Shown here in pieces: positions 7,620-17,224 of a stretch of 33,507 bases of DNA (position 1 is its first letter; every line of letters begins with the position of its first letter). Made by a program: the position numbers and the translations under genes. The stretch is from Chitinophagaceae bacterium. Its GTDB lineage: Bacteria > Bacteroidota > Bacteroidia > Chitinophagales > Chitinophagaceae. Where the stretch lies: positions 1-33,507 of the forward strand of contig JAEUVR010000421.1 of NCBI GenBank assembly GCA_016786785.1, in the 5' to 3' direction. Below the pieces are notes generated by a model that was given only the letters and a program-made list of their open reading frames with translations, did not search any database and was not told where the DNA came from.

Positions 7620-9176
7620 TTACTTACGATTGTTTATTTGAATTATTGCGCCTTCTTTTATAAGGCGAGCCCTGAGTTCTTTAGTTGAAAGAAGATGCGC
7701 TTTAACGCTTTGTTCTATACTCATCGTAGCCGCCACTCCCGCCGCATGCCCCAACATCATATAAACCGGTTCCATACGGACGCTCGAATATGCAATATGA
7801 CTCGAAGAAATACAAACGGGAACGATCAAATTATCCGCTTCGCTGCGTTTTGGCAGCATAGTCCGGAAAGAGATTTCATACGGTTCTACCGCTTCCCATA
7901 CGGATCCCTCGCTGGCAAAACCCTGGCTATAGGAATGCCTTATTTTATCCCCAACCTTCGGCAATGCGACATATTGTATAGGATGCACATCCAGATGAAA
8001 ATCTCCAATAGCGACGCCATCGGATTTAAACCGATCTTTAAGAATATCATGCTCTGTCATTACATATTCTCCGACCAACCTTCTGGCTTCGCGTACATAT
8101 AACTGATACGGCCAATTTTCATTATCCGTAAATTCGTCCTTAGCATACCCCCATTTTCGCAACTCCTCCTTAACGCCATGAGGAACAGATCTATCATTTA
8201 ACAAAAACCACAGATAGCCTTCAGCATATTCACGGTACTCCCTGGCAATCAACTCTCTCTCGCTTAACGAGGATTCCGGCCAATACTGCGATCCTCCCAG
8301 CCAACCTTCTCCAACGCGCACGTCAGTTTTCCGATTTGGCAGCCTGTTTAACGGCAATACTTGTCTGAGAGAAGATGGAGGATTACTCTCGAGCATTACT
8401 GCGTCTATCATAAAAGTCGCCCGATGATAGTTTTTAGGTTTCTGAATAGGAATCTGATTCCCGATTGAATCGGTCAGACAGAGACGATAAACATAACGTT
8501 GAATCTTATCGCTGCTTAACCCTAATTTGTCAGGAGGAAAGGTTAATCCCGATAGGGTCTCGCCATATTTATCCCTGCCTTCGCGCCCAACCCGGTATGA
8601 AACGCCCGCCAATGCCATTAAATCGCCTTCATAACTTGCGTCAATATAACTTTTAGCTTTAATCCTTCTTTTTTTATTGGTTTGAACGCTGACAATTGTT
8701 GCTCCTTTCTTTTCAACTGAAACAATATACTCTTCATCTAAAATCAGCGCCTGCGATTCCCTTAACCACGCCAGAAAAACTTTTTCAGCTACATTCGGCT
8801 CAAACATGAAACCCTCATCGCAATCCTTTACTTGCTCAGACCCAATCCCGTATTGAGCAATATAATATTGCTCAATACGCTTATGAAACTCCCTCCCCAA
8901 GCCGCCGAACAATTCACGATTTCTGATATTTGGCATACTGAGGCCGCTTGTGCGCATACCTCCGTAATGACGATGGGAGGTAATCATAACAACATGGCGC
9001 CCGCTCTTTGCGGCGGCTATAGATGCAATTATCCCCGCGGGAGTAGATTCAAAAACCAGGATATCCGTTTCAATATCCGGCATAGATTGAGTATAGCCTA
9101 CGATAGGCGCTATAAAAAAAATTCTCAATACTATTACTGACAAATGATTTTTTAAAGAAGAAAAAAAATGAAACAT
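7620..9176 (-). CDS. Exported FAD-dependent oxidoreductase (PF12831-like)
   Basis: A 518-residue protein with an N-terminal hydrophobic segment (about residues 11-28) that looks like a signal peptide or anchor. The N-terminal Rossmann-type FAD site is at about 38-66: ILVFESTPAGIIASIAAA, then VVMITSHRHYGGMRTSGL. That His/Tyr-Gly-Gly-Met pattern is typical of the FAD_oxidored family often found in bacterial glycan loci. Relatives usually have Gly-Gly before the TxAG part; here it is Glu-Ser. Further family stretches are SYIDASYEGDLMALAGV (about 175) and SSHIAYSSVRMEPVYMMLG near the C-terminus. It follows the beta-helix gene by 226 bases on the same strand. The reaction is probably oxidation of a sugar-derived compound, but the substrate cannot be named. 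Confidence 0.82.
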   Translation of the reverse strand: MFHFFSSLKNHLSVIVLRIFFIAPIVGYTQSMPDIETDILVFESTPAGIIASIAAAKSGRHVVMITSHRHYGGMRTSGLSMPNIRNRELFGGLGREFHKRIEQYYIAQYGIGSEQVKDCDEGFMFEPNVAEKVFLAWLRESQALILDEEYIVSVEKKGATIVSVQTNKKRRIKAKSYIDASYEGDLMALAGVSYRVGREGRDKYGETLSGLTFPPDKLGLSSDKIQRYVYRLCLTDSIGNQIPIQKPKNYHRATFMIDAVMLESNPPSSLRQVLPLNRLPNRKTDVRVGEGWLGGSQYWPESSLSERELIAREYREYAEGYLWFLLNDRSVPHGVKEELRKWGYAKDEFTDNENWPYQLYVREARRLVGEYVMTEHDILKDRFKSDGVAIGDFHLDVHPIQYVALPKVGDKIRHSYSQGFASEGSVWEAVEPYEISFRTMLPKRSEADNLIVPVCISSSHIAYSSVRMEPVYMMLGHAAGVAATMSIEQSVKAHLLSTKELRARLIKEGAIIQINNRK

Positions 9177-9315
9177 ATTGTTTTGCTTTTTATATCTTAA
9201 AAATGCAGTCGCAATTCGACCATATGGGAGACGCCTGATAAGTATAACCCCGGGCTTACAATAATTTCTCTGGTTGCCGTCTTAAATCAAAGGGCTATCA
9301 GGGAAATATTTATCT

Positions 9316-9331
9316 AAACCCAGCCGGGTTT
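9316..9331. repeat. Inverted repeat between the beta-helix and FAD-enzyme genes
   Basis: AAACCC and GGGTTT flank a 4-base loop. On the minus strand the stem is followed by AT-rich sequence but no T run, so it is at best an intercistronic hairpin that adjusts read-through or RNA stability. The rest of 9177-9402 shows nothing else I can define. Confidence 0.3.
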
Positions 9332-9402
9332 TATTGGCATGTTTTGTATGCCGCATACGCGTAAATTTCCCCGAGCCAGCTAATAGTCGGGTCAAATCAG
9401 TT

Positions 9403-11865
9403 TTATTCACGATGCCAATATTGTTCAAAGAACTCCCCTGGCTTATTTGTAACAATTATCTGATTCAGGTTGATTTTTCCTTTTAAAACTTTTAACGTCA
9501 TCCTATGTTTGCCGGATGAAAGATATCCAAGAGGTTCCAGGAATATTACTTTAAAGGTAGAATCCGGTTTACGCCAACGGGTATGGGTTCTAAAAGGAAT
9601 CTCTCTTTTATCGCCGTCCAATACCAACTGGAATTCAATGGGGTCAACATTTTCTCTCACTCCAAGACGCAGTAATAAATGATACTCGCCGGCTGTTGCA
9701 ATATCGATCTCATTCGACATCTCTGGCTCCTCAGAAGCCGCGTTGAGCATTATATACTTTCCATCAGAGACTACGGGATCATTTGTAGTGCGACTGAATT
9801 TCTCCATTAAAGGCAGAGAAGCCGCTTCGATATAGATCGTATTAGGCGCAATCAAAGGCCTTAGGTTCTCCTTGAAGGCAGCCTTAGCATAAACAGACAC
9901 GGGGCGCGATAACCCATTGGGCGTCCTGATAATAAAAGCGCCTCTGAACGCTGGACGCCCGCGAAGTTTTGACGTATCTATCCTAACAATAAGTTTTATT
10001 GATTCCCCTGGTTTAATTTCACCTGATGAAGGACTCACTTTAAACCAGTTTGCAACTTTATTTTGCCTGATGCTAAATTTAACCGCGCCAGGAGCTGAAG
10101 AAGGCAAGGTTAACATTACCTCGCTGGCAGTTTTTTCATCCGGGTCGAGGAAATTTAATTGTTTTGGCATGGCTGATAAAGCAAGGGGACGATGCGGCAG
10201 TTCTTTTATCTCATTTGAAAACGCGCCCATATCTACGCCTTCCGAACTTATATTCGTAACTGCCGCCGACCTTCCTGCTGCAATGCTATTTGTGCCTAAA
10301 TGATAATCTCCTTTCGACGGATCTATGAAATAAGGGTCTCCGATTATACCATGTGTTTCCTGTCCCAGTTTTCGAAAGCCTGATAAAATATCCTTTGAAG
10401 CCTCAGGACTATCTTCTATCCAAAACAGGTCATTATCAAAATTATCCAGTTTTGCTGAAGGATTGTTGTCGGATTCTCCTAATTCGCCTAAAAACAAGCT
10501 GGCGCTTCCGCCTATAAAAATATTGTTCCGCATAAAACCGATGCACCTATCGGGCAGCGCATTACGATAACCTGTTAATAGTCCGGTATTGTTTCCATAA
10601 AGCGTATTATTGATAAAATATCGCTTACCTCCCTGCAGTGTTGCATGTCTATTCTTAAAAAACCACCACGACAAACCGCTTTCATCTCCCGGATTGGCAA
10701 CCAGGTTTTGGAAAATAAACTGGGGCCCAAGAATGCATGCGCCAGTACTGATTCCACATAAGGTGCCTTCTATCATATTATGATAGAAACGGACATTCAT
10801 CCCCCCGCCTTCTAACTCAACGCCATCATCATTAGCAAAAGCAAGATAATTGCCATAAATATCGCTATCTCTATAAAAGCCTCCTGTGGGGGAGCTATTA
10901 GATCTCCCCTCGATCACGTCATTCCATCGATACTCATCGCTCCCAATCATATCATTCCATCTCAAGACAGTTCCGCCTGCCAACGGATTAAGACATATTG
11001 CATTGGGCCCCGCAGGATGAGCAAACATCCAGGCGTTCGCCCTGGACCGGGGATCGTGAATATAACAGCGCTCCACAACCGTTCCCCGGCTATTGTTTAT
11101 ATAGACGCCCGCATCATTGTTTATTGTTTTACCCTCCTGGTCGATATATACGCCTAAGCCTTCCCGTTGAACAATGTTCCTATAAACAAACGTCTGTTGC
11201 CCCACCCGGCCCCACCCGGAAATATCGCAATTGGTTATTCGAACGAATTCGGATTTATTTACTTCAATCCCATGTTTAAGCCCTCCTTCTATCGTAATAT
11301 TTTCCAAGATTATATACTTCGCTTTATTAATATTAATTAATGCCGGAAGATCTTTTTCATTATACGCCCGACTCAACACCCAACCGGGAGGAGCCGTATA
11401 TTTGATCCAGCCATCCGGCTTGCCCTTACCGGAAATAACAATACTTCCTTTACTTTTTCTGGCAAGTTTACTTAGATCTACCACTTTTGCAATAGGGGGA
11501 TTGCTTGTCCAGGTAGAAAAATCAGCTTGGGTAATTACCACATTACTATCGAGATCAGATAAAATACGCAGTTGCCAGTCGGCGTCTTCTTCCAATCCGA
11601 AGATGCTTCCTTTCCAGATTCCTTCAGGTAGATCTCTGATTGCTTCAAAGGCAGCCCGCCAGATATTCTCCCCTTTACGCCGAAACTGGAACGTATATTT
11701 TTCTTCGTCATCATTCTGGGGATAAAAATAATAACTACATGCATTAAAAGACGGGGCTATCTCTAACTTGCCGCGATCTAATGACAAATCAATACCCGGT
11801 TGCTGAGCCAATATACCCGTTGAAATTAAGACAATAGAAAATGTCAAAATCAAATCCTTATTCAT
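9403..11865 (-). CDS. Exported modular beta-helix protein (Fn3-like, beta-helix, BACON-like, CBM-like)
   Basis: An 820-residue protein with a signal peptide ending near GILAQQ (residue 21). A beta-sandwich resembling fibronectin type III comes first (about 30-120). A long right-handed parallel beta-helix follows (about 135-540), with coils such as YIILENITIEGG and VRITNCDIS and a central His/Asn-rich part (GVELEGGGMNVRFYHNMIEG). Next is an Ig/BACON-like domain (about 565-665, with WFKVSPSSGEIKPGESIKL). The C-terminus (about 680-815) is a jelly-roll resembling carbohydrate-binding modules (GEYHLLLRLGV, YLSSGKHRMTLKVLKG). Such architecture fits a secreted polysaccharide lyase or binding protein of the PL6/alginate-lyase-like kind. 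It is the third gene after susC on the same strand, 118 bases after susD. Domain limits are estimates, and catalytic residues are not assigned. Confidence 0.75.
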   Translation of the reverse strand: MNKDLILTFSIVLISTGILAQQPGIDLSLDRGKLEIAPSFNACSYYFYPQNDDEEKYTFQFRRKGENIWRAAFEAIRDLPEGIWKGSIFGLEEDADWQLRILSDLDSNVVITQADFSTWTSNPPIAKVVDLSKLARKSKGSIVISGKGKPDGWIKYTAPPGWVLSRAYNEKDLPALININKAKYIILENITIEGGLKHGIEVNKSEFVRITNCDISGWGRVGQQTFVYRNIVQREGLGVYIDQEGKTINNDAGVYINNSRGTVVERCYIHDPRSRANAWMFAHPAGPNAICLNPLAGGTVLRWNDMIGSDEYRWNDVIEGRSNSSPTGGFYRDSDIYGNYLAFANDDGVELEGGGMNVRFYHNMIEGTLCGISTGACILGPQFIFQNLVANPGDESGLSWWFFKNRHATLQGGKRYFINNTLYGNNTGLLTGYRNALPDRCIGFMRNNIFIGGSASLFLGELGESDNNPSAKLDNFDNDLFWIEDSPEASKDILSGFRKLGQETHGIIGDPYFIDPSKGDYHLGTNSIAAGRSAAVTNISSEGVDMGAFSNEIKELPHRPLALSAMPKQLNFLDPDEKTASEVMLTLPSSAPGAVKFSIRQNKVANWFKVSPSSGEIKPGESIKLIVRIDTSKLRGRPAFRGAFIIRTPNGLSRPVSVYAKAAFKENLRPLIAPNTIYIEAASLPLMEKFSRTTNDPVVSDGKYIMLNAASEEPEMSNEIDIATAGEYHLLLRLGVRENVDPIEFQLVLDGDKREIPFRTHTRWRKPDSTFKVIFLEPLGYLSSGKHRMTLKVLKGKINLNQIIVTNKPGEFFEQYWHRE

Positions 11866-11983
11866 AGAATAAATTGTAAAGCGTCATTTCTCAATTTCTA
11901 TTCTGAGTTGTTGAGCTTGCTTGTTATAAATAAGCCGGTCTTCTATGGCTAATGCCATGCAATCATTTATTTGATCGCGGCGT

Positions 11984-13675
11984 CTAATACCCGGGATTCT
12001 GAATTATATTTTCGTTCACGTTAACTTCATCCTGGGGGATGGGGTATAGTAAATCACGAGGGAATTGAAATAAACGCGGCATAACGCTTCTGTACAAATT
12101 CGCGCTTGTACCATAATCAGGATGCCCGGTTAAATTATCTATATCCGGAATACTATGCATTTTGCTATAAGCGCCAATAGGTCTTCCTATTAAAGGGCCG
12201 CTCAATACCTTTTCTGCTATTCCCCAACGACGAATATCAAACAACCGGAACCCCTCATACGCCAATTCAATTTTGCGTTCATTTCTGAGCCTTCTTCTCA
12301 ATTCAGCCTGATCGGCGGTTGTTATTGGAGGATATTGACCTACCTGCGTAAAATCAGCAACGCCATATGCTCTTGCCCTTATTCTATTCAATGCATCCAG
12401 CACAGACTGGTCTATATCATTAGATTCTATTTTTGCCTCGGCATAAATAAGCAATACCTCGGCATACCTCATAAGGATAAAGTTCAAATCAGATGCGCTT
12501 CTTTTTGCCGGATAATCGCTCTCAGAATTGTATTTTTTCCACAGGTATCCCGTAAAGGTTGCAAATGCATTGGTGACATCTGTGTTTGCCACCCTGGTAG
12601 TCCTTATATTGTTCTCTACTCTCCAGGTAGCGACGCTATCGGGATCGGTTTCAAATACAAACCCTCCAAAGACGCTTTGCGGTCTAATTATCGTAGCGTC
12701 TAACCTGGGGTCCCTATTGTTAAAAGGCCGTGAAGGATCATAAACCAATGATTCATCAATAGGCAAACCGTCTGTCGCCTCATAAGCGTCTATCAGAAAC
12801 TGCGAGGGCGCGATATTACTGTTGCTTCCAAGCATCCTGGTTCCTGCATTCTGGGGATGCGCATGGACCCTTTGACCCTGCAGATACGCCACATCCAAAA
12901 TCACCTCGGAACAACGGACGCCCTCATATTGGAACAGATTTTTATAATCGGGGTAAAGCGAATACCGCTGTAAATTCATAACCTGCTGCGATGCCTGAAT
13001 AGCCAGATCATACTTTTTATTATACAAGGCAATCCTTGCCAATAAAGTTAACGCAGCGCCTTTGGTCGCCCGGCCTTCCTCTTTTGCCGGCCAGCTAACC
13101 GGAAGATAATCTTTGGCAGATTCCAGATCTGAAATGATAAAGTCTACCACTTCGCTTTTAGACGACCTGCCAATCATGGATTCATCCAATTTTGGCTGTT
13201 CTTTCAACAAGGGAACATCTCCATACATTTCTACCAGGAAATGATAAAAATAAGCGCGTAAAAACTTTGCTTCGGCTTCAATTCGTAAAAAAGATTCCCC
13301 AGGCATGCCGTCTTTAGCTCTATGCATATTGGTAAGCAGATTATTGGCTCTTGAGATGCCCTTATAAAGATCCGCCCAAAAAGATCTGAAAGCGGGTAAA
13401 GTAGAGGTTGCGCTGCCATCAGCGAGGCCATCAGGCTGCCCCCGCAGCCAGCCCATTTCCGTTGTACAATCCAATCGCTGCATTACCTGCTGATTTTGGC
13501 TATGCCACCAGAGCACATTATAGATCCCTCTGACAGCAAATTCAAGTTCGGCTTCTGTTGAATAAAAAGTGGCGTCAGATGGGGAGTCTAAAGGAAACTT
13601 GTCCAGGTCATATTTACTGCATGTAATAAACATAAAAGCCAGGACTACTACTGTAAAATATATTTTTGCATTCAT
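11984..13675 (-). CDS. RagB/SusD-family outer-membrane glycan-binding lipoprotein
   Basis: A 563-residue SusD-type protein that sits as a lid on the SusC channel and binds oligosaccharides outside the outer membrane. The signal peptide ends in a lipobox with Cys19 (MFITC followed by SKYDLDKFP). Family signs follow: the N-terminal TEAELEFAVRGIYNVL, AEAKFLRAYFYHFLVEMYGDVPL at about 135-157 (a stretch shared by nearly all SusD proteins), GRATKGAALTLLARIAL, RYAEVLLIYAEAKIE, ERKIELAYEGFRLFDIRRWG, and the terminal NPGY. Length is usual. It starts 12 bases after the susC stop, so the two are co-translated neighbours. The ligand-binding residues cannot be read, so the glycan is unknown. Confidence 0.95.
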   Translation of the reverse strand: MNAKIYFTVVVLAFMFITCSKYDLDKFPLDSPSDATFYSTEAELEFAVRGIYNVLWWHSQNQQVMQRLDCTTEMGWLRGQPDGLADGSATSTLPAFRSFWADLYKGISRANNLLTNMHRAKDGMPGESFLRIEAEAKFLRAYFYHFLVEMYGDVPLLKEQPKLDESMIGRSSKSEVVDFIISDLESAKDYLPVSWPAKEEGRATKGAALTLLARIALYNKKYDLAIQASQQVMNLQRYSLYPDYKNLFQYEGVRCSEVILDVAYLQGQRVHAHPQNAGTRMLGSNSNIAPSQFLIDAYEATDGLPIDESLVYDPSRPFNNRDPRLDATIIRPQSVFGGFVFETDPDSVATWRVENNIRTTRVANTDVTNAFATFTGYLWKKYNSESDYPAKRSASDLNFILMRYAEVLLIYAEAKIESNDIDQSVLDALNRIRARAYGVADFTQVGQYPPITTADQAELRRRLRNERKIELAYEGFRLFDIRRWGIAEKVLSGPLIGRPIGAYSKMHSIPDIDNLTGHPDYGTSANLYRSVMPRLFQFPRDLLYPIPQDEVNVNENIIQNPGY

Positions 13676-13687
13676 GTTTTGACGTAT

Positions 13688-16600
13688 TTAAAATTTAACA
13701 TTCATTCCAACGGCAAGTAAACGGCTGATTGGAAAATATCCGCTGCCATTGGGAACATTAGGATCTACCCCTTGCGGCATTTTGTTAAAGAATGTCGCCA
13801 GGTTTTCAGCCAATAGGAACAGTCTGAAATGATCTACCGGCAATCGCTTAACAGAAGTTGCAGACAAGCTATAACCAAGCTGAAGATTTCTCAATCTCAG
13901 GTAAGAGGCATCGTACACCCAAAAATCAGAAGCAGAAAAATTACTGTGTGTCGCCGCTTGCGTAAAACGCGGCATAGACGCATTCATATGCTCAGGCGTC
14001 CAAAAATCCCGGGCTTGCCATTCCCTGATATTTGAGCCATTGTACAGCGGCCAGGCGGCATAATCCGAAAGATAGACATTCCGGCGGCCAATGCCCTGAA
14101 AAAAAACGGAAACGTCAAACCTTCTATATCGGGCAGACAGGTTTATGCCATAATTAAGAGAGGGAAAAGGATCGCCAATAACTACCCGGTCATCCGCATT
14201 GATAACCCCGTCCTTATTCTGATCAACATATCGAATATCTCCCGGGGCTATTTGACCGGATTGTTGCGCATGGACGTTAATTTCCTGTTGGCTATTGAAG
14301 AATCCGTCTGATTGGTATCCATAAACAGATTGTATCGGAGCTCCCTCAATTGTTATGTTATCGCCGCTGATAAATGGTCCCGCGCCTTTTAGATCTGTTA
14401 CCCTGTTCTTGACATCCGATACATTCAACGATATTTCATAAGAAAAATCCTTCCCGCTCCTGTTCTTGTAGCCAAGCTCCATCTCCCAGCCCTTATTCTC
14501 TACTGCGCCGGCATTTTGAAAAGGAGCAGATAAGCCCAAAATCAAGGGAACAGGGAGCTGCAACAATATATCGGAAGTTTTGCGATTAAAGAGATCAAGC
14601 GAGAAATTAATCCGGTTCTGCAATACGGCGACATCAAATCCAAGGTTAGCGCTTGCTGTTTGCTCCCAGGTAATGCCGACATTGGCTAATCCTAATTGAG
14701 CGGCTCCAGTAACGCCTGCTCCGCCCAAAACATAATTTTGCCTCAGATCAATTGTCGAGATATAGGGATATGTTCCGATATTCTGATTTCCCAAGACTCC
14801 CCAAGACCCTCTGACTTTAAGATGGCTCAAAAAACGCAATGATCTCATAAAAGATTCTTCAGAAACCACCCAGCCGGCAGAAAAAGACGGGAATAATCCC
14901 CATCGATTTGCTGCATTAAACCTTGAAGAACCGTCATATCTCAAATTCGCTTCAAGTAAATATTTCGAATCGTAATTATAATTAAGCCTTCCGAAGAAAG
15001 ACCGCAAAGACCATTCTGAGCCGCTTCCATTGTTTTGTTGATTGGCTACCGCTCCCGCATTTAACTCTTCCAGATCCTGGAGCAGGAACTGATCCCTGAA
15101 CGCCTGGAAATACGAGTTTTTAAAACTGACAAATTCATACCCGCCCAATATGCTAGCCGTATGCTTGCCAAGATATTTTTGAAAGTGCAGGGTAGCGTTC
15201 AGGGTTTGATTGAAAGTGGTAGATTCCCTTTGGGTAAGCGAATTAATACTAGGCATTTGCTGAACCGTTTCGCCGGAGGGGTCCGTTATATCATAGCTTT
15301 TCACCATGGTTTTTTCATTTCCGATCTGCAGGTCAGGAGAATAAGCGACTCTCAGGTTCAATGCGTTAAATAGCTTATAATTCAACCCTAAATTTGGCCT
15401 GACCGTAGTCGTTATATCTTTGGAAAGTCCCCCGTCATGAATATAAGCGGTTGGGTTATTCAGATTGAATGCCGGGCCCCATCCGCCGTGAGAATATCGC
15501 GAAACATATACTGAAGGCACTCTGAATATATCTGTTATTATCCTGCCTATAGATGCAGACGGACTTGTTTGTTCGCCCCTTAACAACAGAATGTCAAAAT
15601 TTATATTAAGGTTGTTCTTTAAAGCAGAGATATCCGTATTCATTCGAATGGAATATCGCTTAAATCCATAGTTTGGAATATTTGAGCGTTCATCGTCATA
15701 GGACAGCGATCCAAAAAAGCGGATTTCCTCTGATCCGCCGGATATGCCGATTTGATGCCGCTGTTGCAGTCCAGGTTCAGTAAAAGTCTCTTTCACCCAG
15801 TCTGTAGAAGGATAATTATCCGGGTCAGACAAATGATTTGCTTTCCATGCGCCAATATATGTATCCGACCAGATAGGCGCCATGCCCATATTTTCAGAAC
15901 CCATATTCTGCAATTCCATAAACGTCGCCCCATCAACAAATTTCGGTTGATCAGTGGCTTTTTTCCATCCGAGGAAATTATTATAACCAATAGCAGCCTT
16001 ACCTTTCGATCCGCGTTTCGTGGTCACTAGTATCACGCCATTTGCAGCTCTTGATCCATACGCCGCAGAGGCAGAAGCATCTTTCAAAACAGATACGCTG
16101 GCAATATCAGTTGACGAAATACTATTAAGATCTCCAGGAATACCGTCAATTAATATCAAAGGATTCGCGTCGCCCAAGGTACCCGTTCCTCTTATTCTTA
16201 TAGTTCCTGTATTCCGACCGGGTTGTCCTGAATTTTGCGTTATTTGTACGCCAGCGACCTTGCCCATTAAAGCCGCTGAGGTTTGAATGGCAGGCTGAGA
16301 TGATAGGGATTCCCCATCCAATTGTTTAACTGCGCCGGTTAAGTTGATTTTCTTCTGCCTTCCATAACCCACCACCACGGTCTCTTCCAGACTGGCGTCT
16401 GCCAGGGTTAATTGTATGGTCAGCGCATCCAGAGAGGCAATAGTGATTTCTTTATCCTCGTACCCGATATAAGAGATCACCAGCGTCTGGCTGATATTCG
16501 CGTCTATGGAAAACCGACCGGAAGCATCCGTGGAGACCCCGGCTGAAGTTCCTTTTATTTTTACGCTGGCTCCCGAAAGCGGGATTCCATCCGCCCCCCT

Positions 16601-17053
16601 GACAATACCTGAAATGAGGCTTGCCGGCGGCGCTTCGGAGTAGGGCTCATCAGCCTCATGATTAATAATATCAGGCATTTTCCTGCTGATGACAATGGTG
16701 CGATCCTTTATCAGGTAATTCAGGGGCTGGTTCTTGAATACTTCCCGAAGAAAGGCCTCGAGCGGCATTTTCCTCGCTTTGATAGTAACCGGCTTGGCCT
16801 TTTCCAGGAATTCGTAATTATAGAATACTACATAGCCAGTTTGTTGCTTGATAACGGTAAAGATCTTTTCAATAGACAGTCGATTTGCCGAGAAGCTAAT
16901 GTTTTGTGAAACGCCTTTCGCGCTAACATTAAGCATAGCTACTGTAAAAAAGAAGATGGTTAGTTTCATCGCCAGAAGAGTTTTGGGGGGAAACCAAAGC
17001 CGGCGCTTCAAAATAGCCCGCGCGGGCTGGTTGCAAAGCGTAACTAAATACAT
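13688..17053 (-). CDS. SusC/RagA-family TonB-dependent receptor with STN signalling domain
   Basis: An 1121-residue outer-membrane transporter that imports oligosaccharides using TonB energy. The ATG at 17053 gives a 28-residue lead before MKLTIFFFTVAMLNVSAKG, the apparent signal peptide; such a lead is common in this family, though Met29 could be the true start. Residues about 48-120 form an STN (secretin/TonB short N-terminal) domain, the part that speaks to FecR. A carboxypeptidase-regulatory-like domain follows (about 147-220), then the TonB-box-like ETVVVGYGRQKK and the plug domain (to about 350, with IRIRGTGTL and SAAYGSRAANGVILVTT). The rest is the beta barrel. The STN domain and the upstream sigma/fecR genes point to cell-surface signalling. 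Confidence 0.96.
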   Translation of the reverse strand: MYLVTLCNQPARAILKRRLWFPPKTLLAMKLTIFFFTVAMLNVSAKGVSQNISFSANRLSIEKIFTVIKQQTGYVVFYNYEFLEKAKPVTIKARKMPLEAFLREVFKNQPLNYLIKDRTIVISRKMPDIINHEADEPYSEAPPASLISGIVRGADGIPLSGASVKIKGTSAGVSTDASGRFSIDANISQTLVISYIGYEDKEITIASLDALTIQLTLADASLEETVVVGYGRQKKINLTGAVKQLDGESLSSQPAIQTSAALMGKVAGVQITQNSGQPGRNTGTIRIRGTGTLGDANPLILIDGIPGDLNSISSTDIASVSVLKDASASAAYGSRAANGVILVTTKRGSKGKAAIGYNNFLGWKKATDQPKFVDGATFMELQNMGSENMGMAPIWSDTYIGAWKANHLSDPDNYPSTDWVKETFTEPGLQQRHQIGISGGSEEIRFFGSLSYDDERSNIPNYGFKRYSIRMNTDISALKNNLNINFDILLLRGEQTSPSASIGRIITDIFRVPSVYVSRYSHGGWGPAFNLNNPTAYIHDGGLSKDITTTVRPNLGLNYKLFNALNLRVAYSPDLQIGNEKTMVKSYDITDPSGETVQQMPSINSLTQRESTTFNQTLNATLHFQKYLGKHTASILGGYEFVSFKNSYFQAFRDQFLLQDLEELNAGAVANQQNNGSGSEWSLRSFFGRLNYNYDSKYLLEANLRYDGSSRFNAANRWGLFPSFSAGWVVSEESFMRSLRFLSHLKVRGSWGVLGNQNIGTYPYISTIDLRQNYVLGGAGVTGAAQLGLANVGITWEQTASANLGFDVAVLQNRINFSLDLFNRKTSDILLQLPVPLILGLSAPFQNAGAVENKGWEMELGYKNRSGKDFSYEISLNVSDVKNRVTDLKGAGPFISGDNITIEGAPIQSVYGYQSDGFFNSQQEINVHAQQSGQIAPGDIRYVDQNKDGVINADDRVVIGDPFPSLNYGINLSARYRRFDVSVFFQGIGRRNVYLSDYAAWPLYNGSNIREWQARDFWTPEHMNASMPRFTQAATHSNFSASDFWVYDASYLRLRNLQLGYSLSATSVKRLPVDHFRLFLLAENLATFFNKMPQGVDPNVPNGSGYFPISRLLAVGMNVKF

Positions 17054-17157
17054 AACTTTGTTGCGTTTAGGTTAATGAATAAGCAGTCTTACCCTGACTT
17101 GTTTATTAAATCTGCCCGACTTTGATCGGACGGACAAGGGTTAACCTGAACTTTTTG

Positions 17158-17184
17158 CCGGGAAGCGTTACCAGCGCTTTCCGG
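17158..17184. repeat. Hairpin between fecR and susC
   Basis: CCGGGAAGCG (17158-17167) pairs with CGCTTTCCGG (17175-17184) around a 7-base loop, with one imperfect pair. A T-rich run follows on the plus strand, so it would terminate only rightward transcription. In the direction of the operon it has no T run and is more likely a stem that separates fecR and susC messages, or protects the susC 5' side from decay. No TAnnTTTG-type element was seen in the 17054-17224 gap. Confidence 0.4.
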
Positions 17185-17224
17185 TTTTTATTTCAGGATA
17201 ACCGCTATTTTTACGGCGCCATTA

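Noticed and set aside
17158-17184. Terminator ending the sigma-fecR transcript before susC
   Set aside because: The T run is on the plus-strand side only; in the operon direction no T tract follows the stem.
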